Under the pieces are notes generated by a model. That model made no database searches and was not told the origin of the DNA. It was given only the letters and a program-made list of their open reading frames with translations. Positions 23,232 to 34,500 of a stretch of DNA of 64,000 nt are shown piece by piece. How positions within the stretch are numbered: the stretch's first letter is position 1; each line of letters starts with the position of its first letter. The DNA is from Tubulanus polymorphus (lineage: Eukaryota; Nemertea; Palaeonemertea; Tubulaniformes; Tubulanidae): NCBI RefSeq assembly GCF_964204645.1, contig NC_134026.1, forward strand, positions 24,942,650-25,006,649. Direction: 5' to 3'. Made by a program: the position numbers and the translations under genes.

Positions 23232-23815
23232 CTAGAAATATATCTCTATTTACCATTTTTTCAAATAACTAGGTGCCCTTGTTTCCATAGTTACTGAAAA
23301 TTTTGATTTTAACAAAGTAGGACCGGTTGAATTGTCAAATTTCTTGATATAAATATGCAAACATGATACTCTAGAAAACGTGTTTTGGAAGTTTGACTCG
23401 CAACTACTTAAAAAATAATACGGATAATTGAAAACGGTAAAAGGTATATAGGACCACATATAGATGGCTATTGATCCTGAAAACTTCAAAAATGTAGATT
23501 AAATTTTGTAAGAATTACGAACTTTTGAATGAGATGAGCAATAATTCAAGTTAAATTATCGGGAAGACGATATCAATGTTTATAACTTCACCAGTGCGCA
23601 TTGTTGCATTAACTTAATAAATGAGTGATATAAAAAAAAGTTTATTATCAGCCGAGTTCATCGATATTTTTACTTTGTTTCTATCTTTATCCAATCCAGA
23701 GATATGAACGAAATAAAAAAATTAAACGGGGAAAAATAGGGACAAATAATTCAACAATGCGGACCCGGTGGGTACCCAAAAAAAAGGCGCCTGGAAACTG
23801 TAAAAAGGCTTATTG
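23232..23815 (-). repeat. Right arm of long inverted repeat
   Basis: Reverse complement of 21,622-22,208 with scattered substitutions and short indels, mostly in A/T runs. Its outer edge touches the first base of the MITE at 23,816. Confidence 0.85.
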
Positions 23816-23966
23816 CAGTAAACCTCGCCATACTTAAACATGGCCAATTTGGATTTTGGCTAACAAAATCATTTATCAACGTATATTCCTATCCTTAACT
23901 CGGACTGCGTTTACCTCGGACCGACTTAGCCGGCCCCAGTGTATCCGAGTAAGGTGAGGTTTGCTG
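23816..23966. mobile_element. 151-bp MITE with pogo/Tigger-like ends
   Basis: Left end CAGTAAACCTCGCCATACT; the right end in reverse complement is CAGCAAACCTCACCTTACT. The ends differ at only a few of 19 positions. CAG-N-AAACCTC termini are typical of pogo/Tigger-type Tc1-mariner elements. There is no coding capacity. The expected TA duplication is not obvious on either side, possibly because the copy abuts the foldback element. Confidence 0.6.
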
Positions 23967-24210
23967 TTTATGATTGTTTTCGTAACGGCTTCGAATAACC
24001 ATCGGACTGTGAATGGCCAAATAGCTTTAGAAGTAAACTTTCTCGAGATTATGAAATGTGGTCAATGTGACAACAGCTATCAGATAATCTTTTCATGGAA
24101 TGAGAACCCTTATTGCGAACCGACAAACGGTTTCGTCCAAATAAATATGAACAATATGAACGGCATTCATTGAAGGATGATATTTCATTTAATTCTTCAA
24201 AATTGCTGTC

Positions 24211-25615
24211 TTACTGACATTTATAGAGTCTATTTATTTTAAGGATATCGTTCTGAGAGAATCCTCTTCTCTGTCCGATAGAAGCACTTTTGTCTTTTGG
24301 CTGCATGGTCGGTTTTCCGTTCTTAGAGAACGCATATTTGCTGTAATGCATGATACTTCCATAGTCATACCGGGTGTCCAGATGCTGAATCGTCGTGTTT
24401 GAATATTTTTTGAAGTTCCTTGATTTTCCTGTTAGAGATCAAATGAGACGTTAAACGGTTTTTAAACGAAAGGTTTCCATGAAAATCAATTACGTTTTAC
24501 CATCTCGAATGTTTTCGAATAAAACGTCGACATTATCATCTCGGTCGTAGCGACTTTGTTCGTGGTAAAAACCGATAGCGTGCATCATTTCGTGTATAAC
24601 TGTTCCCAAACGCCAGCAACCGGAGGACAATGACAACTTCTGCGAACTACTCTCTCTTAGACGGCCAACGTAAGAATAACACCTTCATTTTGAAATTTAA
24701 ATAGATTGATTAGTTTTAAAAACCGTTCATTGTTTGTCGGAAGATAAACAAATAAAGATTTACCCATTTCCTTTGAAAATTCGCACGTAGGAAGCCTGAT
24801 TTGTCCTTATTATCCATCGTATACAAGTAGATTTTTGATATTCCGCTACCGCTGTTGCAAATATTTTGGCTTGAGATGCAGCTGCAAATGATCAAACTAA
24901 TTTTTGTCATTTTAAAATAGTTCCAGTGAGTGAACTAAAATGCCCTAAACCTAATACCTACAGATCGAACTATCTAAAACATATGGAACGATGCCATTGT
25001 TCCATAATCTTGACTCTTTCAGGATGGCGTTGCGGCTCTGTAAATAAATATTTGATGAGAATGCCAGCCAAGATTGATTTCACGAGAAAAACCGAATGTT
25101 TATATTTCTTACATTAAACACTATATCACCCTCAAAATATTCTGAAAAAACGATGGTCGAATGGAACATTGATATTGAGCTGCTTCGGTTTTATGAAATT
25201 GCTTTTGATTTATTATTTAATAAATGAATTGTGCTTTACCTCCAAGTTCCTCTGGATTTGCTAATCGATCTGAAAGAATCATTTAGTTATTTGTGATAGA
25301 AGTAAAAGCTAATAATTCAATATATTTCTAAACATAAGTGTCTTACCACTTATTGGATGTCCATTGACCTGAAATAAAACCATTTAAGTTTAATCTATAT
25401 TCTTGGTCCACAGCACGAAGAACAATTCAACATAAACTTGCATATCTATGTGGTATGGATTTTATTTTCTCCTAAAACAATGTACCGGTATTCATGAATT
25501 GTATAATACGATGTAGATAACAAAAAATTGAATCATATCAACATTGGTCTTTTACCTGAACCCATAAACTTACTACCATCAAAGATATCAGATGTTTTGC
25601 TCTAAGATTCGCCAT
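24211..25615 (-). CDS. Minimal astacin-family (M12A) metalloprotease, eight exons
   Basis: Exons: 25,615-25,556; 25,368-25,347; 25,269-25,240; 25,141-25,113; 25,037-24,962; 24,881-24,764; 24,682-24,501; 24,428-24,211. They join in consistent phase to 244 aa. Residues 1-20 form a signal peptide (MANLRAKHLISLMVVSLWVQ). A short propeptide contains FEGDI (40-44), where Asp43 is the expected zinc-binding 'aspartate switch' that keeps the zymogen silent. The catalytic domain begins near residue 48 and has GCYSYVGR, the zinc site HEMMHAIGFYH (His142, His146, His152; Glu143 catalytic), the Met-turn SIMHYS, and the terminal LYKC, giving the four cysteines of the two canonical disulfides. No EGF, CUB or ShK domain follows, so it is a secreted, bare-catalytic-domain enzyme like crayfish astacin, plausibly digestive or hatching-related. 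Four tiny 5' exons (22-76 nt) are unusual. Gene model from splice signals only. Confidence 0.88.
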
Positions 25616-25650
25616 ATTTGGTATATTGAAAAGCTTCATGTGAAATGCGA

Positions 25651-25658
25651 TATTTATA
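25651..25658 (-). promoter_or_regulatory. TATA box of the astacin gene
   Basis: TATAAATA on the minus strand 36 bp before the ATG, implying a very short 5' UTR. Strong match to the consensus. Confidence 0.5.
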
Positions 25659-25867
25659 CAGAAAAAAAAACACGAAGCCATAAAAATTATAAAGCAATTT
25701 TACAACCGATAAGAGATCCATTAGCTTATCAATAACATCCCCTCAATTTTACCCAAATGTCAATCGGTGTGGCATATTCAGGTCATTGCTTCGTTGAAAT
25801 TAAATTGAAACTATCAATTAAAATTCACTTTCGAAAGTCGCATTACAATAATCCATTTATCAATATG

Positions 25868-26822
25868 TCAGTATTTGCTTATCACAGTTTCGATTACAAG
25901 ATCACATATTTTTGTATAGCCATTCATTGCATCTTCCGTAAATTCTTCACCTAGTCCGGATTCCAAAGTTTCTAAGAATGGTATCTTAAACGTCTGAAAA
26001 TAGAAATCAGTCTACGAATTTTGATAGAATATAGAGAAGGAGCTCCAGTAAAATCCACTAATATAATGAAAATGACCTTAAAAAGTTCAGCGGGAATTCC
26101 TAATCCTTTATGAAGTTCAGCAACAACCGCTAGCTCATCGAGAACAGCATTTACATCGGAAAGTATCCCCATCAGACCGTTCACAGCTTTCATTACGTTG
26201 AGAGCCTGGCGGTTCATTGCCTCTGAGTTATGTAACTCTTCATTGTCCACATCGCGAACATAAGGAAAGAATTCTTTATTTTCTGGGTGCTGGTTGAAAA
26301 ACCTTGAAAATATGAAGAACGTGACAAGAACAATAATGGCCTACGTATCCACTATGTACAAGTTCCATCCAGTCAATTCACCCTATTTCAAAACGCTAAT
26401 AATTTAAAAAAACCAATGATTCACCAAAGAGTGACAAGTTATAAAATTCTTTAGCGTACCGCACGAGAGGCGCCTTCTTCGAAGCTAGATTAATTTGTCT
26501 TCCTGCTTTCTTGACTACGACTTTATCAAAATTTAAGAATTTGATGCCTAATATAAAATCGGAAGTTTCTGATGAGACGCAATGTACCTACATCTCTCCT
26601 TACCTAGTGAAAAAGGCAATTCCATGAGTTTGTAAATCAGTTGCAACCAAAGACCATGTCTTTTCTATGGCTTTGAATTCATCATCACTGAGCGCCTGGG
26701 AAAATATACTGAACTATTACTAATCGTATATTGATAAAACACAGGTCCGAATCTTGCAGCAAGACAAGGAAACGGATATCATCATGATACGTTTTTTTGT
26801 GTTTTAAACTTACCATGTTCAT
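25868..26822 (-). CDS. Intracellular globin, four exons, Gln at E7
   Basis: Exons 26,822-26,814, 26,695-26,604, 26,302-26,077 and 25,993-25,868 give 150 aa, the normal single-domain globin length, with no signal peptide. The protein shows the A-helix Trp (EKTW), FFNQHPENKEFFP around the CD corner with its invariant Phe, and the proximal haem ligand His98 (F8) in AELHKGLGIP. The C-terminal G/H helices run through GYTKICDLV. At distal position E7 the residue is Gln66 (MNRQALNVM) instead of His. The E7-F8 spacing of 32 matches neuroglobin/globin-X-type chains. The two inner introns sit at the ancestral globin positions B12.2 (phase 2) and G7.0 (phase 0). An extra intron follows only three codons (MNM). 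Probably a nerve, muscle or tissue globin for O2 binding. Only about 210 bp separate its stop from the astacin TATA box. Confidence 0.9.
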
Positions 26823-27539
26823 TTAGCACCGTTCCAGATTATATATTGCCTCCCAGACACTGCCACCGTGCCGACGTGCTTCTTAATGATGTACCCGGTA
26901 TACATCGATTTAGAGCGATATACACATTATTGTTGTATTTCCACTAATTAGATTCACGACGTTAATTGGGCTTTCTACAATGGATAATGTAAGCTTATAT
27001 GTATATATGCCTATTGTGAGATCTCCAATCCCACGTACATTATTTATAGGACAGCCCGCAAATTTGCAGACTGCCACCGTCTAGTGCTGCCATGGGCGAA
27101 CATGTGCTCCGTTTGAATATAAAAATTTCTTCTGAAAATAGCATTTAATTTATATCTTGGTGTTAGACGATTATTGAAAGTTATTCTCGTAGATATTATA
27201 TCATTTGTAATTAATCATTGTCGACAAGCATTTTATTTGTTTTATAGAATAGTAATATAAACATGTCCAGTTTTCTCGGCTAATGATTTGATATATCGAA
27301 TTATTCGCAGTTACACGATTCTTGAAGATTATTCCCAGGCCTAAAGATGAAATCAAAACCAATATTTATAAACTTTTATTTTTTAAACATATTTTAATAA
27401 TTACGTTAACGATGTAAAATCGCAAACCATGCATGATACGGATGTTGTATTCTAAAAATGTCCTCGTGGTGGGAGTGTTGAACACTGATTTTGATAGATT
27501 AAGTTTATTTGTATAGTTCACGATCTTGCACTTTCTTCA
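26823..27539. other. Shared upstream region of the divergent globin and giant genes
   Basis: About 0.7 kb between the globin ATG (minus) and the first exon of the large plus-strand gene. No coding exon seen. It presumably holds both promoters. Sequence near 27,540 becomes locally CG-rich (CAGCGCGCGCGTGCAG), unlike the surrounding AT-rich DNA. Confidence 0.5.
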
Positions 27540-27544
27540 CACAG

Positions 27545-27720
27545 GATTTGTCAGCGCGCGCGTGCAGAGATAGACTGATGAGTGCAGCGGCTGATGTACG
27601 CTGAAACACTCAGATGACTATCAGTTGCTGCTGAGGCTGCGAGAGGAGCTAGCGTGGTGCGTGAGCTCCTGGTGATTTTTCGCCCAGATGCTTTAGGTTT
27701 CGACACAAGGAGATATTAGG
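27545..27720 (+). other. Putative 5' UTR exon of the giant coiled-coil gene
   Basis: A CG-rich stretch ends in a good donor (ATTAGG|GTGAGT at 27,720/27,721). The next acceptor is TTCTATTTTCAG at 28,479-28,490, followed by 82 nt of leader before the ATG at 28,573. Left end estimated. Confidence 0.45.
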
Positions 27721-28572
27721 GTGAGTATTCTAGAAGTTTCTTAAATAGTGGAGGTACCGTACGTAGTTTGAATGGCCATAAAAGCGTAAATAAATCTCAT
27801 TTTCAAATGATTAAGTCACTGGATTAAGTAAGTTTTTTTTTAACATTTCTCATCGAGCAAGTGACTGGAAATGGATAACATATTCATAGGCTACAAATCT
27901 TTGGTAATTACAAACTATTCAAATTGACTAATTAAACACTATTGAAATTAACTGTTAGGCTAATTAAACATTGATTATTACAGGTACTTGAACACGTAGC
28001 CTACATTCATAATAAAAAAAGTTTAGAGCTTTAGAAGTTTATTTCATAATGAAAAAAATTGATGTAGGCCTACCCGTAGTTAGTTAGGCCTACCTAATCG
28101 TTGGTGGTAAGCTCTTTATAATCGGATGGGCTTATACCAATGTGGTTTGTGAAAATATCCAATCGTGAAACTAAACCACAGTCAGGTTACTGACTAGCCT
28201 ACCCGGTGCCGGCTTATAGTTGATTTGACTTAAAATTCTGGAATTCATATTTTTCTGTCAGAGCACTGCCAGAATGGGTTTATTGTTTAGCACTGTCATA
28301 GGAAACACACATCACAAACTCATGACATGCTCTATGATTGTGGTGAGTTTTCAAGTTCATGGTGGTTCATGTTGTGAAATTGTCAGATTGTCAAGCATTT
28401 CACCAAGTAGGCATGGTGTCCCTCAACCCATAGTTTTAAGCACAACAAAACATCAAATTCATTACATTGCACATTCACTTCTATTTTCAGACTACTCCTT
28501 GTGGATACATTTTGTTGTCCATGGGGTTCGACCCATATTTTAACTAAGACTTCAATTCAAGCATAATCAACA

Positions 28573-31500
28573 ATGTCCAAAAGAAAAACAAACCTTGAGG
28601 CCATGGCTAATTCATGTAATGATGAAGATTTGAGATCTGCTCTTGAAGCGGAGAAAAGCAAAGTTCGAGTTTTACAGCGTCAAAAAGTCGCGGAGGTAAA
28701 ACATGTAAAAGATGCCGAAAAACGAAAATACACAGTTGCCCTGGGCGATTTAAAAACCAAGTTGCATCAAGAAAAACTGAAAGAAGTTGAGCAAGTAAGA
28801 GAAATTGTCAGTAAGAAGTATGAAAATGAGATACAAGTAATTACTAAACAAAAAGATTCTGAGATCCTCAGACTGCAGGCTGATGTAAAGAAGATTCAGG
28901 GGGATTATGAGCTGGTGAGAAAAGATGGTGGAGAATCCCCGAAAAAGCGTGCTTATGAAGAGCAACGTTATCGGATGATTGAGGCAGAAAATGCGAAACT
29001 CTGTCATGATTTGTTAGATATGAAAAAATCGAAGAAAAAGTTAGACGATTCGTACCACGCTCTGTTGTGTGCCGATCGCGAAAAATTAATTGATCTACGC
29101 CGAACTGAAGAAGAACACAAACTAGAAGTGGCAAAATTGAAAAAAGAAGCTCACATCGAAACTCGTAAATTGGTAAGACAAATATTTTTGATGTTTTCAG
29201 ATGACTTCAAAGTTAGCTAATACTATACCCTCATCACCCATTTTGAGTCATTCCTCCACGGCAACGTTAAATTTTTTGGAAGATTTTAGAACTTAGGTTG
29301 TGTAGAACTGTAAAAATGCATCTTTGGTATCAATTACACGGATAGACAGTTCAGGTAAATTTAAATTCATTGAGAGATGTATCGCTTGGTAGGAGAGTGG
29401 TGTACGCACTGCAGGCAACAGCTTCCAACCCCCAGAATGTTTATCTGAATGCGATAAATTTAGCCTGGAAAGAGATTAGCGCTTCTGTTATACATGTAAT
29501 GTACAAGCATTGATCTAGTAGTGGTTGTGTGGTAGGTGTTCTGATTCAGTCTGTTTGAGTTGCATTAAAATTTGATCAACCAAACTGACTTATTTAGGCC
29601 TACCTATCCTGGAATATACTTTTAACTTTGGAAGAAGAGTGAAGGAAAACAGAAAAGTCTACGTTTGACTCTTTGACCTTTGAAAAATGACGAAGAATCA
29701 AGCAACAAATACCAGTACTCCCTAAAGATAAAGATGTAGCTGGCTGTGGGAATAAATCGAAACCTGTTCAATGTTCCATGATTAATTTTCTTCCTGATAA
29801 ACTTTCTGCTAAGTTCTATGAAACTTTGGTCCAAAAATAGCTCTTGATATCAGTGATTCTTTGCCATGGAACAACAGATAAGTTTTTCCTGCGTGAAGCT
29901 TGCTCATTCGAAAAGCATTCGCTGAACTGAACACCATCAACCTGTTCTCACAAGTTACTCGAAGTAGCGTAATACGATTCACAAGCACCTCCTGTTTTCT
30001 GTTAAGATGATCAAAAATGATCAGTGATTAATTTTCATTGTATTGATAGCTATCAGAAGGGAAAAAAGTATTGAATACAATATCATAATGTTATTTATTT
30101 ATATGAAATAAATCCACTTGACTGTGAAACTCCCCAGGGGTTAGCTTGAACCAGGATCCAGTTATATACAGAATGTTTCTGACAGCATAATCCAATAAAG
30201 TTCTAGGGTAAAAAGAAACATTGGCCATGCCACGTTGGCAAAACCACGCTCAACAAGAAAGCGTTGTTGTTATCTACCTGAGCTTGCTGTCTTGCTGTGT
30301 AGCTACCTTGAGTTCGCTTGCTGATTTAGTATGTTTTTAGAGAACATATGTACCGCAATCTAAGAAAAAGCATTGTGGATATAGGCAGTGGTAAATCCAA
30401 CAGGGAATACTAATGTTCCTATCTCAATATCATATGGATTAATATTCTTATAATCTAGTGATGGATTTTAAAAGATATTTATATCCCACCCAATGGAACA
30501 AGGTGATTTGATTAGTCAGCAATGGTGCTTTCTTCTTTGTTTTGCTTATTCAGAACTTTAAGAAAAAATATAAGGTTCTGTCAATTTCTTTGCAGCTGGA
30601 TGAGATTCAGGCTAGTAATAGGATCGTGATGAATCTGAAGAAAGAACTTGGTTACCAATCGGAAAATTACCATTCAGATGTCGTCAATAAGAACTATATA
30701 TCGAGCATTGATTTACATGCCCAATCAACACCCAAAAGTGCAGTAGTAAATTCAGAAAGTGATTCAGATAGTGCCATTGGAGTAAGTTATTTTCACCTTT
30801 CTAATACAGGAATTTATATACTGAGTAAACAATAGATAAAATGATGATGTAGATTTTGTGTTATGCATGGTTGATTCAACTCATTTTTTTTAAAGATGTC
30901 TCCAAGGCAAGATGGTGAGATTACAATGTACCAAACCCGAATTTCTGATCTCTGCTCCAAAAATAGATGGCTAGAAGATCGCAATGCCATCTTACAACAG
31001 GACAAAAATGAACTGGTAATTTAATGCGCATAATCTCTTCAAATATAGTAATAGGCATTCTTTGAAAATATATTTCTCTTTTCAGATACAGAGAAATAAA
31101 GAACTGGAAAAGCGTTACAATCCTGTCCAAGACAAAAATAAGAAATTCCTGAAAAAAAATATTGAACTCACACAATTGAATCGCACTTTAGAGGATAAAG
31201 TCAAGAAAGTAGTTGAGGATAATAAGAAACTGGTAAATGTTTTCTTTTATTCTGTGTAGAATTCAGTGTTATGAAGGTGCTATATAGTCAAATAGAAATT
31301 CGTAACTGAACCAGGTGAATTGAAATCAGGTCTGATCCTCGAGCTGAAACCGTTGAAAGATAAACAGGTTATGTATACGTAGCTTGGCAAATCTAAAGCA
31401 TCAACGCATTATAAACTCAATTAATAAGAAATCATCAGGTGTTTGTCGGTTTCTACATCGATGTTAAAAGGTTAATTGGACTGTATGTGTGGTATTTACA

Positions 31501-34500
31501 TGAGCACGTCTAGGCTTAGATTAGTGAAATGTTGCTACATCATTAGCACTGATACAGTTCCCCTGGGCTCCAAGAAAATAACTTTAATATGTATAATCTA
31601 TACATGAATTGCTAATGATAAATAAGAAAATTTTCAGCATAACTGATATAGTTTCACTAACTGACATTCGGGTTTTGGCTCATGAGTCACAACTGATAAA
31701 GTAGTTTAGAACTTAATGAGCTGCTCAACTGGCTGTTAGTGGGGTAGTGTAAATCCGGATCGTTTTTTGTAGGATTTGTTGAGTTAAACACAGATGATCC
31801 AAATGAGTCACTTTGTTGCATTTCAGAAAAACCAGATGGACGAGAATCTCGGTAGAACAGAATCTCTGAGTCAAGAGCTGAAAAAAGAGCAAGATAAAAA
31901 CGTTGACTACGTCGAGTTGCGCGAAAAATACCGAACTGTGAAGAAAAATATGAAACAGCTCCGAGAAAATCAAGAATCTCTCGAACAAGAATGTAGCGTA
32001 AGTGCTTCCAGATTGAGATATCGCTAAGAAAATATCGCTTGGTGCTTTTAATCTTAGGCGGTATTCTCTCCATAACTCCTGGTGATTATCTCTCCTCACT
32101 CACTGCGTGCACTTATTCTACCAATTCTACCATCGCCCTACTGCAATAGATGTTGAAAGTACTGCACCCTTGTGATTTATATCTGAATTGAAGGTGTCTG
32201 CATCTGCTTCTAAACGTCTAGAATAAGGGAGTAGTGTAACAAAGGGTTTACTATAAACACTATAAAATTTAGATGTATATACGTGAGGATACTTTAAGGA
32301 AGTCAATCCTGCTCTTTGGAAACACGATTTATAATACATATATTTATTTTTGGGGGGCATAAATGCATGGATTCTTTGGAATAAAGATTAGTCAATGATA
32401 TAAATCATGAATAGAAGATTATATTTGAAAGTGATTTTTGATGTACAAAAGTTTTTCTGTATCTGTATTCATACATATTGTAAGTAAGAATCGATTTGAG
32501 AAGGCAAAGAGCACTCTTTGTAACCATAGAAAAAATCCATGAGCTTGAATGAATATTTCCAATTTAGCAATATTCAATATGTATGTATGGATTTTTCATC
32601 AAATATTCATTGCAGGGGATAGAGAATTATGTGTTACTAATGATTTTATTAAATGGGAGCAATGTATGAAAGATTAAAGGCATTTTTGCTGATGAATACA
32701 ATTCATCGTGAATATTTTGATTTGCCTTTTGATGACTAATGTATATTTGGTGTTCTCTACAGGAAAGGGAGAGACGAATTGATTTGCTACGTGACAGACT
32801 TCACAGATTATCTGCTCATAAACACTCGTCACAACTCCATTTGAAGGTTTGTATGAAATTGATCATAGGCAATATTCAGTTGAACTTTCAATGGGCGATG
32901 TACGTAATGTGTAACATTTTTGCTTCTAGCACCAACCGGACGAAAAGTCTCTAGATTCAGAAGTTGCTAATATTTTGGCTGCGGATATAGAACCACACTC
33001 GTTAACAGTAAATGATACAGGTTGGGATGATGTAAGTAGATGTAGTGAAGTATAATGATAATGTTAGACTTTTATGTTCTGCAAATCCTTGTGTACATGA
33101 TTTCAGTTGTCTCAAGAGGAATTTGAAAGAAACTATAGACGACTCATGAAAGAACACCATTCTTTAGAAAAAGCAAATACTGTCCTCAGATTAAAGTATC
33201 AGAACTATATAGCAAATTCATGTAAAAACAAGGTATGTCTGATCACCATATATCAAATGTACATTCCAATGAATGAAATTAATTAACTTTGTTTTCGTTA
33301 TTTTGAAGCAATATTTGGAATCTCAATTGAAAGCTGCTCATAACAAAATCGAAAATTTGGAGGACAAGTTTGCTCACAACAAAGAGGAGGTGAGCTTACT
33401 GTTTTCATTATCGTGTTATGATGGCAATATTTATTTTCTGCAATCTAAAACTGTTTTTCTTTTGCCATCTTCAATTTATGGACATGTTTACGTAGTGAGT
33501 ACGATGTTGTAGTGCCTACATCTATTGATGTTGTGGCTGGTGTTGTTGATGTTCTGGTACTAGTTTTATTTATTGTGCATGTATCATGTCCATGGGTTTC
33601 TAAAAGATATTCTTTGTTTTTTCTTATATCTCAAGGTTCCACAGCCATCTAGGAAACGCCGACTTCCCGTAAGCGACAAGCATTTCAACTTATCTATCCA
33701 AACCAAAAATTTGTTTAAACAATTTAATCAAACTTTTCCATTTCTGTTCAAGGAGATAAATTGGATTGCTGAGAAACAGAAATTAAACGCTTCTAACAAA
33801 TCACTACTTGAAAAGGTGAGGGTTGAATGTAATATAATTTTCATTTCTGAGGTATTTCAATTGTGCTGAAATTTTGATTTTGACGACTGTTGTGCAGCAA
33901 GGCTGTTACCTATTACGCCTATGATAACAGATTCGTAGTTCAATGGCTGTGGTCGGACACAGATGTTGTTGGTGGAATTCTAACACAGTCGTTTATGACT
34001 TAGATCAACTCGGATGAATTAAGATGAACATAGTGCATTAGCAATTCTGTCTACCTGCATGACCTGATCTGTTGGAACGTCCAAATGCTCAGCTAGCAAT
34101 AGCATTGTTTTTTATCACTGGATTACAATATTTCACCCATGGATAAAGATAGTAATAAAGAGGTATCAGTTGTAATCTATATCATATATTTTAGTCAAGA
34201 TGTGGCATACATATATGAATGTATTAATCCAAAATCCAAATAGCAGCAAATGGTCCACTCGGTTTAAAACCATTAAAGGAATTATTATTTTTCGAGTCTA
34301 GTGGTTCCAATTTAAATCTTATTACTCCACACATTTTGCTTCAGGTGCGTAAATTAGAAGAAACGTCTCACAGACTTCAAGATGAATTGAAAGATTCAGC
34401 TGAACAAAATGAAAACCTTGAGTTCCGCGTATTAGAATTGGAAGAGCAGGTAATCTAACATCTTGATATATTTCTAAAAGAGTTAATGAGAAAAAAAGTA

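Larger units (their letters stand above)
21622..23815. mobile_element. 2.2-kb foldback / long-TIR non-autonomous element
   Basis: Two arms of about 585 bp (21,622-22,208 and 23,232-23,815) are inverted copies of each other, roughly 93-95% identical by eye, around a 1,023-bp centre. The outer ends read CAATAAGCCCTTTTACAGTT on the left and its inverted match ending GGCTTATTG on the right. The centre has no reading frame over about 105 codons, no transposase motif, and one small tandem duplication (AATACAGACCTTG twice at about 22,444-22,469). This is the structure of a foldback or long-TIR DNA transposon derivative. I could not identify an unambiguous target-site duplication: left and right flanks differ. 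A transcript through it would form a very long hairpin. Confidence 0.8.

Noticed and set aside
23961-24173. 70-codon plus-strand frame beside the MITE
   Set aside because: Starts in the MITE terminus, lacks splice or domain evidence and lies between minus-strand features.
33669-33752. Continuous exon 33,636-33,815 without an intron
   Set aside because: Both versions are open, but the spliced-out stretch is not coil-like, starts with a good donor (GTAAGC) and ends CTGTTCAAG. Retention remains possible, so this is a preference only.
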